A DNA stretch of 64,000 nt from CAVTRI01 sp963737075 (GTDB taxonomy: Bacteria; Actinomycetota; Acidimicrobiia; Acidimicrobiales; Palsa-688), in the NCBI GenBank assembly GCA_963737075.1, contig CAVTRI010000002.1, positions 186,001-250,000 on the forward strand, written 5' to 3'. Shown here in pieces: positions 36,307 through 45,663 of the stretch. How positions within the stretch are numbered: position 1 is the stretch's first letter; each line of letters starts with the position of its first letter. The notes under the pieces were generated by a model. That model worked only from the letters and a program-made list of their open reading frames with translations. It was not told the origin of the DNA and ran no database searches. The position numbers and the translations under genes were made by a program.

Positions 36307-37128
36307 ATGAACAGCGGGCAGCGAATCACCCTGCAGGAGGCGGCTGATCGACTCGACGTTCACTACATGACCGCCTACCGCTACATCCGCACCGGCCGCC
36401 TCCCAGCCCGCCAGCAGGGTTTGCGGTGGACAGTTGCAGTGTCGGACCTGAACGCTCTCCAGCACGGCCGCCGGCGCACGCGAGGCGCGGGCCGCTCCGC
36501 CAGCCAGACTCAACTTATAGACCGGCTCGTTGCGGGTGACGAGCCCGGCGCCTGGGCAATAATCAACGCCGCCCTGGCGTCAGGGATGCGGGCCAGAGAG
36601 GTTTATCTCGATCTGCTCGCCGGAGCCCTGCGCACCATCGGCGACCGCTGGGCATCCGGACAGCTCTCCGTCGCCGACGAGCACCGCGCCTCCACGGTCG
36701 CCTCCCGAATCATCGGCCGCCTCGGCCCACAATTCGCCCAACGAGGGCGCAAACGCGGCACCATCCTGGTGGGCACGGCCGCCGGTGACACACACGTCCT
36801 GCCCAGCGCCATCCTCGCCGACGTGCTCCGCGCTGCCAGATTCGACGTAATCGACCTCGGCGCCAACACTCCCCCAGAATCCTTCGCCGAAACGGCCAGC
36901 CGCCCCGACCGGCTGGTGGCCGTCCTCGTTGGCGCCACCACCTCCGGCCACCCAAAGACAATGGCACGCACCCTCGACGCCGTGCGCGCCGCCCGCCCCC
37001 AAACCCCCGTCCTCGTGGGTGGCGCGGCCGTAGCCGACCAGCCAGCCGCCTCCCGCCTCGGCGCGGACGGCTGGTCCGGCCACGACGCCGGACAAGCCCT
37101 GGCCGCTATAGAAGCCTTGCTTCGGTGA
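36307..37128 (+). CDS. B12-binding photoreceptor-type transcriptional regulator (CarH/LitR-like)
   Basis: 273 residues. N-terminal HTH: ITLQEAADRLDVHYMTAYRY with IRTGRLPARQQG, of the excisionase type rather than full-length MerR. The middle four-helix bundle contains the Wx9EH motif (RWASGQLSVADEHR) that caps adenosylcobalamin in CarH. The C-terminal Rossmann domain has GDTHVLPSAILADVLRAA, keeping the lower axial His although Pro replaces Gly in DxHxxG. CarH/LitR proteins repress carotenoid genes in the dark and dissociate in light. RBS AGGAGG (36292-36297) fixes ATG 36307. It lies next to the cluster it should control. Confidence 0.9.
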   Translation: MNSGQRITLQEAADRLDVHYMTAYRYIRTGRLPARQQGLRWTVAVSDLNALQHGRRRTRGAGRSASQTQLIDRLVAGDEPGAWAIINAALASGMRAREVYLDLLAGALRTIGDRWASGQLSVADEHRASTVASRIIGRLGPQFAQRGRKRGTILVGTAAGDTHVLPSAILADVLRAARFDVIDLGANTPPESFAETASRPDRLVAVLVGATTSGHPKTMARTLDAVRAARPQTPVLVGGAAVADQPAASRLGADGWSGHDAGQALAAIEALLR

Positions 37129-37194
37129 GGATGGCCTTCTCGCATACAGCCACCAGCCCGGTTGGCGACGGCGCGATGTGGAAAGACTCGGAGA

Positions 37195-37605
37195 ATGGAC
37201 AAGGACAGCCTTGTCGAGGCTCTTTTAACGACGACTGCGTAGCGAGTACCAGTCGATCGTCCAGTACATCGGCCATACCGCTACCGTCACCGGTGCCGAG
37301 TTCCTGTCAACAATCGACGAACTCAAGGATCACCTGACCCAGGAGCGCAACCACGCCCAGATCCTGGCTGAGCAGATCTCCTTCCTCGGCGGCGCCCTGG
37401 GACCGATGTTCCTCCGGAGACACGGCCACCGGCCGCGGCGCTGTGGAGGCCGATCTGCGCCTCGAGGAGACTCAGCTCGACCGCTACCCGGGAGCGCTTC
37501 AGCCAGGCACTCGATCTCGGCCTCGCCGACGTGGCCGAGGTGTAGCGACCCCTGCTGGAACAGACGCAGGAGCACGTCAGGACCTCCAGACAGCTCGGCC
37601 AGTAG
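37195..37605 (+). pseudogene. Ferritin-like (bacterioferritin-type) relic
   Basis: ATG 37195 opens MDKDSLVEALLTTTA, then a stop. The next frame gives LRSEYQSIVQYIGHTATVTG and TIDELKDHLTQERNHAQILA, with the ExxH iron-ligand pattern of ferritin-like helices. After GGALG the tail LRLEETQLDRY and ALDLGLADVAE lies in further frames. Three or more indels. Confidence 0.65.
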
Positions 37606-38257
37606 CCGCGAACGGCAGGCGGCGCCAAGCCCATCCGGGCAGTCGCACTGTCCCACTGCATGCGGTCGCTGCAAAGTCTTGAGGTCTCGGCGGCCGGCAT
37701 GGTCCCGAAGACGGGCGAGCGTGCCGGCGATCCCCGCCACTTCGACCCCTACGGCGGGCAACGGTCTGCCCCCCAAGGCATCGGGATTGGGCATCGCGAT
37801 CGGCATAGCCAGCCACGGCTGGTAGTCCCGGCTGGGCTGATCGGGAAGGTAAGCATCGATCCCAAGCCAAAGGGCCCGACAAGGTCTGGTGCTGTCGAAC
37901 AAAGTTGATCCCCCGCACGAAGCGCTGGTACGGCTCGCGCTCGACGTTGGTCGTCTTGATGAGCCGAGCGCGATCTAGTCGGTCGTTCCAGGGCGGGTAG
38001 CAGCCCACGCGATGGCGTTCCGCCCCTGCCAATGCGCTCGTAGAGCCACGGCCCGACACTCCGCTCCGGCGACGATCACGTTCGGCTCTCACGAGCGCGG
38101 TCGAACCTCACGCCTCGGGCCGACTTGGGACGTCCCGATGGTAGCGAAGAAGTCCGAAGAAGTCCGGCACTGCGGTTCACACGTCCTCGGGTCCGTAAGA
38201 GCCTGATGGCAGCAGCGTCCACGGTGCGCGCCCGGACAAGGAGAGGACAACCAAATC
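37606..38257. other. No supportable gene (652 bp)
   Basis: Minus-strand frames contain protein-like runs (NVEREPYQRFVRGINFVRQ at about 37910; WLGIDAYLPDQPSRDYQPWL at about 37830) in different frames, so an unidentified decayed minus-strand gene is possible. Confidence 0.35.
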
Positions 38258-38707
38258 GTGCGTGTGATCCCGGTCGATGTGAGCAGGCTGAACGTGCTGG
38301 TGGTGGGTGAGCCGACCGCCCAGACGCGTGACGGCAAGGCGGTGTTGGACCGCACGACCGATCAGCCGCTGTGGAACCTGGACGTGACCGTCATCGGCGA
38401 GGGCCGTGCGGAGACGGTGCAGTTGAGCCTGCCCGAGGGTGGATTTCTCAAAGGGCTGGGCATCGGGGCCGTGATTCTTCCGGAGGGGATGGTGGCAGTC
38501 ACGTGGGAGAAAAACGGCCGCTCCGGAGTGATGGTCCGGGCCCAGGTCGGTCAAGGTCGAGGGTGGCCAGGCCGGCCTGAAGGGGGTGGCGTGACTGGCC
38601 GGGGACGGGGAGGGGGTGTCGTGATCGGCGGCGCCCCCGCCGCCCACCTCCATGTGCCCGTCCCGGCTGGGTGTCCCCCGTTGTGTGGCTGGCCGTGCTC
38701 GGGCTAG
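38258..38707 (+). CDS. SCO3933-like regulatory protein of an integrative element
   Basis: The first 100 residues (RVIPVDVSRLNVLVVGEPTA; DRTTDQPLWNLDVTVIGEGR; ILPEGMVAVTWEKNGRSGVM) match the small beta-rich proteins encoded beside the transfer and replication genes of actinobacterial integrative elements and annotated as SCO3933-family regulators. The Gly-rich C-terminus is probably not native. GTG at 38258 follows an AAGGAGAGG run. Only this gene and a membrane stub remain of its module. Confidence 0.6.
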   Translation: MRVIPVDVSRLNVLVVGEPTAQTRDGKAVLDRTTDQPLWNLDVTVIGEGRAETVQLSLPEGGFLKGLGIGAVILPEGMVAVTWEKNGRSGVMVRAQVGQGRGWPGRPEGGGVTGRGRGGGVVIGGAPAAHLHVPVPAGCPPLCGWPCSG

Positions 38708-38820
38708 TGGTCATGCTGGTGTTCAGGGTGCGGAGGTGGTGGCGGCGTCGGCACCCGCCGAAGGTGACCACGTCGCCGCGACCGGGGGCCTCGGCACCTA
38801 CATATAAGCCTCTCTTTGTC
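38671..38820 (+). pseudogene. Membrane-anchor stub
   Basis: GTG 38671 opens VSPVVWLAVLGLVVMLVFRV followed by Arg-rich cytoplasmic residues. A single-helix N-terminus like those of conjugative FtsK-like proteins; no ATPase follows. Confidence 0.35.
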
Positions 38821-38920
38821 CCGATCGTCCCATTCCCAGAGTGGGTGTCTGTCAGTACCTGCCCGCTGAGTACGCATCGCGGTTGCGGACACACCAAGAC
38901 AGACGCCCGGCAGCAGTGTC

Positions 38921-39106
38921 CTACGCCACCGTTTTCCGGGAGCTACGACGAGCCTCGTCATAGCGGCGGACGAGTTCCCTCAGCATGGCCTCGCCTGCGG
39001 CATCTCCGAACACGCGAGCCTCAAGCGCAGAGATCAGGTCCTGATCGGGCACGTCCTGGTCCATGCATTCATCCTCCCCCATGCCGTCGACGGTCACACC
39101 ACCCAC
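38921..39106 (-). CDS. Small acidic protein of unknown function
   Basis: Up to 61 residues. The conserved-looking part is DLISALEARVFGDAAGEAML RELVRRYDEARR, a helical pair also seen in small proteins near Asp23 operons (recollection, not verified). Likely start is ATG within MGEDECMDQD. Confidence 0.4.
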   Translation of the reverse strand: MGGVTVDGMGEDECMDQDVPDQDLISALEARVFGDAAGEAMLRELVRRYDEARRSSRKTVA

Positions 39107-39913
39107 CCACGGAATTGGCTCCCGGCACGCACTGCCTCGCCGAGCCTGTCGCCCGTCATGACATCACGAAGCTGAACCCAAGGCCACACGTGCGTACGGA
39201 TGCGATATCACGGTCCCATGAAATGGGAGAACCGCAAGTTCTATTGGGGCAACAACGAGGTCGAGAGTTTTGCTGCAACTTCATCGCACAGTACGCGACC
39301 CGTGGTCAATTGACCGCCCTGCACTCTTGTCGAAGCCCAGGAAAGCGAAAACGGCTGCACACCTGTCGATCGACCTGGTATCCAGGGCGCCGTGAACGTT
39401 ATCAGCGTTCCCGCACCATCGAGGACGTAAGCAACAAGCTCATAGTCCATCAACAACTGCCCGCCACCCCTGTCGTCGATGGAGAGCGCACGCGGACCGG
39501 CTCGCCAAAGGGCCGAGTCAGGGCGGACCGGAGTTGCTGGGACATCAAGAGCGCCTCGGCCGGTCCTGGCTCGCATCGCCACTCGCCCGAAGCGGCCGGC
39601 CGCCGATCTCGCCCGTTGCCGCTCGACGACTGCGACCCGCTGCACTTCGTAGACATCCTGCCGCGGCGGCCAAGCTGTCCCGCCGTAACGTCGCGTCGAA
39701 GTGGTCGGCCGTAGCCGATCCGAGCGGACGTCCCGTCGTCTGTCGCCGTCTTGTGGCACGGCGGCTCGACGCCCCCGGTGGCGGCGCGGCCCGACGGTAG
39801 AGCTCGTAGCTGCGTCTTCCCAGCACAGGCCGTCGGCTCTCGAGGGGCTGCTCTGGTTGCGATCAACCACCTGCGGGTCTCTACTGACGAGACGTGTTGG
39901 CGGGGTTAGCCGC
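39107..39913. other. No clear gene (807 bp); possible reductase relic
   Basis: On the minus strand near 39825 RPVLGRRSYELYR resembles the LGRRTYE motif of RibD-C/dihydrofolate-reductase-like proteins, and near 39450 MDYELVAYVLDGAGTLI could be its end in another frame. The middle is unreadable. Low confidence. Confidence 0.3.
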
Positions 39914-40504
39914 CTATCGAAGCTGAAGTTCTCGGCGAGCGGTACTGAAGCTCACGGTAAGACGAATTGGCTCGAGCCGTACGCCCGTACTGGCGTGGAC
40001 ACGCTGGAACACGTCCTCAATTCGCGCTGGAAGGCGATCAAGATCGGCGTCGTCGGTGACCTCAATGACCCCTCGCAGCTCGATGCGAGGGTAAACGCCG
40101 AACAACCCTACGGCCGCCTTGCGGATGTCGGGTATCCGCTCCAGGTCGGCTTCGACTCCGTGGCTGAGCGCCGGCGCCTGGAGAGTGGTTTCGCCACGAG
40201 TTCCGCCGGAGTCGCTGAGCACCATTGCCTGGGTACGGCGCAGGGCATCGTTGCGCATCATTTGTGGAAGAGCCAACCACAGTCCTAGCCCGAGGGCGAC
40301 GACACCGATAGCGACAACAACCGCAAATGACTTCCAACCCCCCTCATTCCACCATCGGACGACGGTCGGTCCGAACACCGCGTGGTGGCTCCGCGCGGTA
40401 CCGAAGACACCCGCGCCGACTGCCGCTCCCACTGCCCCCGCGGCCGCCAGCACGATGCCGATCAGGACGGCGATTCGGCGGTTGCGTCGATCGATCCGGC
40501 CCAT
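39914..40504 (-). CDS. AmaP/DUF6286-like membrane protein
   Basis: 196 residues. An N-terminal helix RRIAVLIGIVLAAAGAVGAA and a second, SFAVVVAIGVVALGLGLWLA, precede a cytoplasmic domain RIPDIRKAAVGLFGVYPRIE with the Asp23-like beta pattern. Such proteins anchor Asp23 to the membrane in envelope-stress loci. ATG 40504 follows the upstream stop by two bases. Last gene of the Asp23 operon. Confidence 0.75.
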   Translation of the reverse strand: MGRIDRRNRRIAVLIGIVLAAAGAVGAAVGAGVFGTARSHHAVFGPTVVRWWNEGGWKSFAVVVAIGVVALGLGLWLALPQMMRNDALRRTQAMVLSDSGGTRGETTLQAPALSHGVEADLERIPDIRKAAVGLFGVYPRIELRGVIEVTDDADLDRLPARIEDVFQRVHASTGVRLEPIRLTVSFSTARRELQLR

Positions 40505-40506
40505 AC

Positions 40507-41043
40507 TCAAGAAGGACCGTTGGCGGCGCCGGTGGTGTCGACGCGGACTCTGGAAGCTTCTGGAGCGCGCAGCGCGGCCATCTCGGCCTGAGCAGCGCGC
40601 TCCAGAACCGGCTTTGCTGAAGCGGCGGCGCGGGCTTTGACGCGAAGGGTCCACCGCCGCGGCCGGGCGTTGAGCCGAGCCCTCATCGGCACGGCGGGAA
40701 CCTGAGCCGCCAGCCGACGCTGCAGATGCGCCTCGGTGGAGCGGCGGAGCAGCATCCACTCTCCGAGATTGTCGGTCGGGAACGCGGCCACTCTGGGCCG
40801 TCTCGGTAATACTTCGAATGCTACGAGAAGCAGCCCGAGGACGCCAACGCCAACGCTAATGGCGATGGTCGCAGGATCGGACCACGCGGTGTTCTTGAAT
40901 GACGATAGCCAGGTGTCGCCGGGAATCCAGACGAACCCGTTGCCGGTCCACCTCCAGATGGATTCGATGATCACTAGTGTGCCCCCGGCGACGAGTATCA
41001 GGCCGACCACGGTAAGCAGGATACGGTTGAAAACGGTGGTCAT
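40507..41043 (-). CDS. DUF6286-like membrane protein
   Basis: 178 residues with two N-terminal helices (ILLTVVGLILVAGGTLVIIE; IAISVGVGVLGLLLVAFEVL) around a short loop, then a basic and Ala-rich cytoplasmic part (SAKPVLERAAQAEMAALRAP). Overlaps the preceding Asp23-like gene by four bases (ATGA). Part of the Asp23 operon. Confidence 0.75.
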   Translation of the reverse strand: MTTVFNRILLTVVGLILVAGGTLVIIESIWRWTGNGFVWIPGDTWLSSFKNTAWSDPATIAISVGVGVLGLLLVAFEVLPRRPRVAAFPTDNLGEWMLLRRSTEAHLQRRLAAQVPAVPMRARLNARPRRWTLRVKARAAASAKPVLERAAQAEMAALRAPEASRVRVDTTGAANGPS

Positions 41044-41396
41044 TTTCGCCGTCGTGGGAGGTGCTTCACATCCAGGTCGTCAACAACGACATTTACCGCC
41101 CGAGGATCCGAGAGGGATTGCAAAGCCTGCCGCGCAGCATCCTGCACGGCGCTGATCACGGGCTCGAGCGGGAGCCGTTCGGCGATCACGTGCACCACCA
41201 CGCCGGCATCGCTCAAGCCGACGCCAACGACTCGTCCGCCCGCGTACTGAGTGGCCACCTCCACCCCTATCCCACCTGTACGCCGGACGCCGGCCACTTC
41301 GTCGACTGCAGCCGCCACGGCCAGGGCGACCCGGCCTCGACCCGACACCACGGTACCGGCCTGCGTAGTGGCATCCACGGGCGTGCCGGGCGTCAC
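41040..41396 (-). CDS. Asp23/Gls24-like protein
   Basis: 118 residues, one compact domain: VALAVAAAVDEVAGVRRTGG, GGRVVGVGLSDAGVVVHVIA and VISAVQDAARQALQSLSDPR. Matches the Asp23 fold (strand-helix-strand with a central VPGV-type turn). Four-base overlaps with both neighbours. Envelope stress or cell-shape role by family. Confidence 0.78.
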   Translation of the reverse strand: MTPGTPVDATTQAGTVVSGRGRVALAVAAAVDEVAGVRRTGGIGVEVATQYAGGRVVGVGLSDAGVVVHVIAERLPLEPVISAVQDAARQALQSLSDPRAVNVVVDDLDVKHLPRRRK

Positions 41397-41941
41397 CCTA
41401 CGCGCACCTCTTGATTGTCCTCACCGTCACCGACGTAAAGGTCGTCGATGTTGACATTTACCTCGACCACCTCGAGCCCCGTCATACTCTCGATCCGTTC
41501 GATCACATTTTCTCGGATCGCAGCGGCGGTCTCGATAATGGACTGCCCATAGTAGGCCACAATATCGATGTCCACGGCGGCCTGGCGCTCAGCCACCTCG
41601 ACGGATACTCCTTGGGTGGTCGACTCTGCGGCGCCAGGGATTTTTGCCTTGAGGGAGCCGAACGCCCGCGACACCGTCTTGCCCATGGCTTGGACTCCGG
41701 GGATCTCCTGGGTAGCCATCCCGGCGATCTTCGCCACCACCGACGACGAGATGGAGGTGGTCCCGTGCTCGCTTTGCAAAGCGGCCCCTCCCTGGCTGGG
41801 GCGTTCTAACGAACCCCCACCTCGCTGCCGGGCGGTCGGGCTACCCTCGGAGGGCGGCGACGACTTGCCACTCGAAGACGTGCCGGGCGCCGAGCTTGGC
41901 GGCGATGACTGGCCTGATTCTCCCGATGGGGTATCGGACAC
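41393..41941 (-). CDS. Asp23/Gls24 family envelope stress protein
   Basis: 182 residues from GTG 41941 (AGTAGGAA at good spacing), with a Ser/Pro/Gly-rich disordered N-terminus and the Asp23 domain: SISSSVVAKIAGMATQEIPG, VEVAERQAAVDIDIVAYYGQ and ETAAAIRENVIERIESMTGL. Asp23 proteins accumulate at the membrane under alkaline or envelope stress. An ATG at 42037 would overlap the previous gene and is less likely. Confidence 0.85.
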   Translation of the reverse strand: MSDTPSGESGQSSPPSSAPGTSSSGKSSPPSEGSPTARQRGGGSLERPSQGGAALQSEHGTTSISSSVVAKIAGMATQEIPGVQAMGKTVSRAFGSLKAKIPGAAESTTQGVSVEVAERQAAVDIDIVAYYGQSIIETAAAIRENVIERIESMTGLEVVEVNVNIDDLYVGDGEDNQEVRVG

Positions 41942-41975
41942 GGGGGTTCCTACTTTCTGTGATCGGGCATCGGCT

Positions 41976-42182
41976 TCACACCCGCTGACGGCGGTTCGAA
42001 GGTCCCGATGAGGACCGGAAGCGTTCGGTGAGCTCATTCAGGTCGAGGGTCCCCTCTAGCACCCGAACGACGGCTAGACCGATGAGGCCGGCGGCGACAG
42101 CGGCGAGGACCACCCAGCCGGCCTCCCACGCCAGCCACACCAGCAACACCCCGATAACAAATGCGAACTGTTGACGAGACAC
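41976..42182 (-). CDS. Small membrane protein (DUF2273-like)
   Basis: 68 residues from GTG 42182 with RBS AAAGGAAAG. Two helices, FAFVIGVLLVWLAWEAGWVV and VLAAVAAGLIGLAVVRVLEG, then a short amphipathic tail LDLNELTERFRSS. The first gene of the Asp23 operon, as in the DUF2273-Asp23-AmaP arrangement of other Gram-positives. Confidence 0.75.
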   Translation of the reverse strand: MSRQQFAFVIGVLLVWLAWEAGWVVLAAVAAGLIGLAVVRVLEGTLDLNELTERFRSSSGPSNRRQRV

Positions 42183-42517
42183 GACTTTCCTTTCCGAAGA
42201 TCTGCCATTCCCACCGTTCCCAACAGCTAGAATCACTCAAGCCACCGCACTTCGGGCCGCCTCCGTCCGATCCAGCAAACCGGATTCCTTCGTGGGTTCC
42301 TGCTACGTCAGTCCGCTTGTTGGGTAAGCATCAAACGGATCGCTTCTGTATCGCCGGTCCTGACAATGTGACTCTACCTCCGCCGGCAAGCTGTGCTTCC
42401 TCGGTTGTGTGGTAGATACCCGCACCGGACACCGGTTCACACCTACCCGGAAGCGAAAAACAGATCGGCTGGTTAGCCCTCCGCTGTGGCCGGCCTGCCA
42501 ACCGATAGACAGGGCGC
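42183..42517. promoter_or_regulatory. Divergent intergenic region (Asp23 operon / PIG-L gene)
   Basis: 335 bp without a gene, between divergent units; it should contain both promoters. No clear operator identified. Confidence 0.5.
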
Positions 42518-43327
42518 ATGTCCAACGAGTGCAGCCGGCGGTTCGTCCGTCGAATAGAGCGGGTCCTCGCCCCCGTTTGGGCGCGTTGTGTTCAGGCGGC
42601 AGCAGTTCCCGCCGACCTTGGTCGGATGTCGGTGTCCCGGTGCTTGGTGTTGGCGCCGCATCCCGACGACGAGACCCTTGGCTGTGGAGCCACCATTGTC
42701 CAGTTGCTACGTCGCGACGCTCGTGTGCGGGTCGTCGTGGCCACCGACGGTCGATACGGCGGTGGTGCCGGGCAGCCCGAGGAGCGCGCACACCTGCGGG
42801 CGGAAGAGCTGCGGCGGGCCACCTCGGTGCTCGGGCTGACGGCGACCGACGTGAACCGATGGGAGCTCGAAGACGGGACGCTGGCGGAACGGCCAAAGGA
42901 GCTGGCCGACGCGGTGACAGATGAGCTGAGCACCTTCCGGCCGGACCTGGTCCTTGTCACCGCCTCCGTCGAGCCCCACCCTGACCACGCCGCGTTGGGA
43001 TCGGCCGCCCGGCGAGCCCGTCAGCTGCGGGACACTGCCATTTGGGAGTACATGATCTGGGGTTGGGTGTGGCCGATCGAGCTCGCGGGACGGGCGGCAG
43101 ACGCACGTCGCGAGCGCGCCGGCTACCGCCGGCCGGTATCCGTTCACACCACTGGAGTGCTTGACACCAAAAAGCGCGCGATCGCCTGCTATCCCTCGCA
43201 GCTCGCAGCGTCGGCGAGGACACTCGGCCTTCGCGCAGGCGACGGCAACGGCCCGCTCGAGGCGCACCTGTTACGGCACCTCCTTCAGCCGACTGAGATC
43301 TTCTTTCCCGCGCCGGGAGACGGATGA
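42518..43327 (+). CDS. PIG-L family N-acetyl-sugar deacetylase
   Basis: Up to 269 residues. The zinc-binding motif LVLAPHPDDETLGCGATIVQ (HPDDE) and the second site VEPHPDHAALG are conserved, with a Rossmann-like VRVVVATDGRYGGG between. Family enzymes deacetylate GlcNAc-containing lipids or thiols (MshB/BshB-type). ATG 42518 or 42626 (MSVSRCLVLAP) may be the start; the latter gives a tighter domain. Confidence 0.85.
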   Translation: MSNECSRRFVRRIERVLAPVWARCVQAAAVPADLGRMSVSRCLVLAPHPDDETLGCGATIVQLLRRDARVRVVVATDGRYGGGAGQPEERAHLRAEELRRATSVLGLTATDVNRWELEDGTLAERPKELADAVTDELSTFRPDLVLVTASVEPHPDHAALGSAARRARQLRDTAIWEYMIWGWVWPIELAGRAADARRERAGYRRPVSVHTTGVLDTKKRAIACYPSQLAASARTLGLRAGDGNGPLEAHLLRHLLQPTEIFFPAPGDG

Positions 43328-43338
43328 GGAGAAGACGA

Positions 43339-43773
43339 CTACCCGTCGGACGAGCGGACCTCGATCCGTCCGTCAGCTTCCCGCACCTGGTAGGTGACCT
43401 GGGGGCTGGCCGCCGGCCCCCGTCGAACCGCACCGTCAACCAGCGAAAACACGCTCCCATGAGCCGGACAGGTCACGCAGCCGTCTCCGAGTTCCCCGTC
43501 GGCCAATCCCCCGCCAGCATGCGAGCAACGGTCAGCGAGGGCGTGCACGCGGCCGGCGATTCGCACGAGCAGCACGGGGAACGGCCCGGGGTCCACCCGG
43601 ACCAATTGTGCTTCTGGGACGTCGACACTGGCGGCGACGTCCGTCCAATCCTCCAGTCGAGGCTGAAAGGCGGTGTGGTCGACTCCGACACCGAGCACAT
43701 AGGAGAGGTGGCCGCCCAGGTACCCACTGGCGCCCATGGTCCCGAGCCGGTGAGCAGATGCCAGGCTGGGCAC
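43339..43773 (-). CDS. Rieske [2Fe-2S] protein, N-terminally truncated
   Basis: The Rieske fold is complete, RCSHAGGGLADGELGDGCVT (CxH) and CPAHGSVFSLVDGAV (CxxH), preceded by SGYLGGHLSYVLGVGVDHTA. The latter usually follows a four-helix DUF2231 membrane domain, which is missing here. The upstream end is close to the chimeric relaxase frame, so the N-terminal part was probably lost in the same rearrangement. Confidence 0.78.
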   Translation of the reverse strand: MPSLASAHRLGTMGASGYLGGHLSYVLGVGVDHTAFQPRLEDWTDVAASVDVPEAQLVRVDPGPFPVLLVRIAGRVHALADRCSHAGGGLADGELGDGCVTCPAHGSVFSLVDGAVRRGPAASPQVTYQVREADGRIEVRSSDG

Positions 43774-43912
43774 CAGAAGGTCAAGCCATGGTGGGCCAGA
43801 GGGTGGCGGACAGCGCGCCTCCTAGAGTTCAGGGGCCGCGGCCGGCGGCGGATTCGCGCGAGCAGCCACGTCGCCGGTTGTCGGCCAGCCAGTTCTTTGA
43901 GGCCAGGCGGCC

Positions 43913-45520
43913 TTACTCCAGACGACGTCCGCGCTGTGATGCAGTCGGCGTAGTGTCTCGTGCGCGGAGAGATCGGCACCCTCGTTGGCGAGGACGTTGG
44001 TGAGGACTTTGCGAAGGTCTTTGGGTCGGAGTCATGCTGTCGTGCCCGGTAGCCGGGTCAGGGGCGTAGCGGGTGTCCACGTACAGCTGATTCGACTCCC
44101 GGCCTCTGGTCGTCGAGACATACAGAACCTCGCGGGTTGTGGTCGGAGACACGAAAGCGTGGGCGGTATCGACGGTCCGCCCCTCCGCCTGGTACGAGGT
44201 GGTGGCGTAGGCGAGTTCCACGTGCTCGGCAACGTAGGAAGCGGGAAGGACTTCGCCCGCGCCGTCGGCGCGGCGAGCACTGATACGTCGGTCGTCGTGG
44301 GTGGCGGTGACTACGCAGCGGTGGCCGTTCTTGACCCACCGCCCCTCGGCGGACAGGCGCCGGTCATTGTGCCGGGTGACCATCAGGTCTCCGACGCCAG
44401 CAGTCTGACCATCGGTGACCTGGACACCTACCTCGTTGACCGCTCCGGCGGCCATTCGCTCGGCGCGGGCCCGGCGGTTGAGCTCGGCGATGGTGGCGGT
44501 GTCGGTGGCGATCATCAGGCTGGCCCGCCCGGCATCGACGTCGGCTTTCCAGGCGTGGTAGAGGGCGTCGAGGAGACGGTCGCGGTCTCCGCCGGTGATT
44601 CGGCCGCGGGTGTGGTAGGTGTCGATGGCGTCGGCCTGGCCGGCCCGCAGGGCGAGGCTGGCGAGTGAGCCCTCGAGGGCGACGGTGGTGATGTGCTCGG
44701 CGACCGCCACCCGCTCGTCGGGGCTTGCGAAGCGGACGTCGTGAAGGATGCGCAGCGCCTCCGCCTGGATGTTGTGGCGGGTGAACGTCGACCGGCGGGA
44801 CGACACCGCGTCTCGGGCGGCCCGGGCGGCGTCGGCCAAGATCAGCTCACCCAGGTCGATGGCGTGGAGAACCGGCAGGTCGTTGCGGCCAGCAAGACCC
44901 GCCACCCAGGCCAGCTGAGCGGCCTCATCGCCGAGATAGGGCTCGGACCGGTGTCGCCAGTCGACAGTCCTCTCCGCCAGACTTCGATGCGCCTTTCTGG
45001 GCCGGGTGTCCAGGGTCGCCTGCTGGCGCAGCTGCATCGCCTCCACCGCGGTCGGCTGCCGCTCATGGGCCGACACGAACCGGCAGATGAGCTCCTGGGT
45101 GCGGGTCCGCACCCATCCCCAGCGCACCGCCTGATGCAACGCCGACGAAATGGTGGCGTGGTAATTGCGGATGGTCTTCGGCGAGGCCCCCTGATCCTTC
45201 ATCACACCGTAGAGCTCGTCGAGTTGCCGGGCACTGAGCCAGCTCACCTTGACCTTGCCGAGCGCCGGCCGGATCGTCTTGTCCACCTGGACGCGGTAGT
45301 TGCGAACGGTGGTCGGTGACCGGTCCAGACGCTCGCATTCGTCCAGCCACACGTCTAACAACTGCCCGAAGGTCGCGCCCACGCCGTCAGCCCAGCCGCC
45401 GCCGTACTTGGCGATGAGGTCGTGCAGGACCTCGTCGGCGTCGCCACCGCTGCCGTGCACTGTCTTGCTCAGGTGCTTGACGTGTCCGGTGACAGGGTCG
45501 CGCCCGAGGAAGACACGCAC
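43913..45520 (-). CDS. In-frame chimera: integrase N-terminus fused to TrwC/TraA relaxase-helicase C-terminus
   Basis: One uninterrupted frame. Residues 1-143 are the N-terminal half of a tyrosine integrase: TFGQLLDVWLDECERLDRSP, TTVRNYRVQVDKTIRPALGK, and NYHATISSALHQAVRWGWV. From RTRTQELICRFVSAHERQPT onward it is the C-terminal part of a TrwC/TraA relaxase: AERMAAGAVNEVGVQVTDGQ, then VELAYATTSYQAEGRTVDTA and VLYVSTTRGRESNQLYVDT (UvrD-like helicase end). Integrase catalytic boxes, the relaxase domain and a helicase P-loop are absent. GTG 45520 may be internal: GSKRKKKDGVWEV upstream fits an integrase N-terminus. It lies next to att-like site B. Confidence 0.85.
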   Translation of the reverse strand: MRVFLGRDPVTGHVKHLSKTVHGSGGDADEVLHDLIAKYGGGWADGVGATFGQLLDVWLDECERLDRSPTTVRNYRVQVDKTIRPALGKVKVSWLSARQLDELYGVMKDQGASPKTIRNYHATISSALHQAVRWGWVRTRTQELICRFVSAHERQPTAVEAMQLRQQATLDTRPRKAHRSLAERTVDWRHRSEPYLGDEAAQLAWVAGLAGRNDLPVLHAIDLGELILADAARAARDAVSSRRSTFTRHNIQAEALRILHDVRFASPDERVAVAEHITTVALEGSLASLALRAGQADAIDTYHTRGRITGGDRDRLLDALYHAWKADVDAGRASLMIATDTATIAELNRRARAERMAAGAVNEVGVQVTDGQTAGVGDLMVTRHNDRRLSAEGRWVKNGHRCVVTATHDDRRISARRADGAGEVLPASYVAEHVELAYATTSYQAEGRTVDTAHAFVSPTTTREVLYVSTTRGRESNQLYVDTRYAPDPATGHDSMTPTQRPSQSPHQRPRQRGCRSLRARDTTPTASQRGRRLE

Positions 45521-45663
45521 CTCCCAGACCCCGTCCTTCTTCTTGCGCTTCGATCCGCGAAACGAGCGCGGACCGTACCGGGTTGTTGGGACAGGAGTTG
45601 GGATGGTCCAGAGACAAACAACAAGTCCGGTCCCGAGAGACCGGCCCTGACTTGGTCTTTTCT

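Noticed and set aside
39241..39870. 209-codon minus-strand gene
   Set aside because: Composition and lack of motifs suggest a chance frame; only a weak reductase-like motif occurs, in a different frame.
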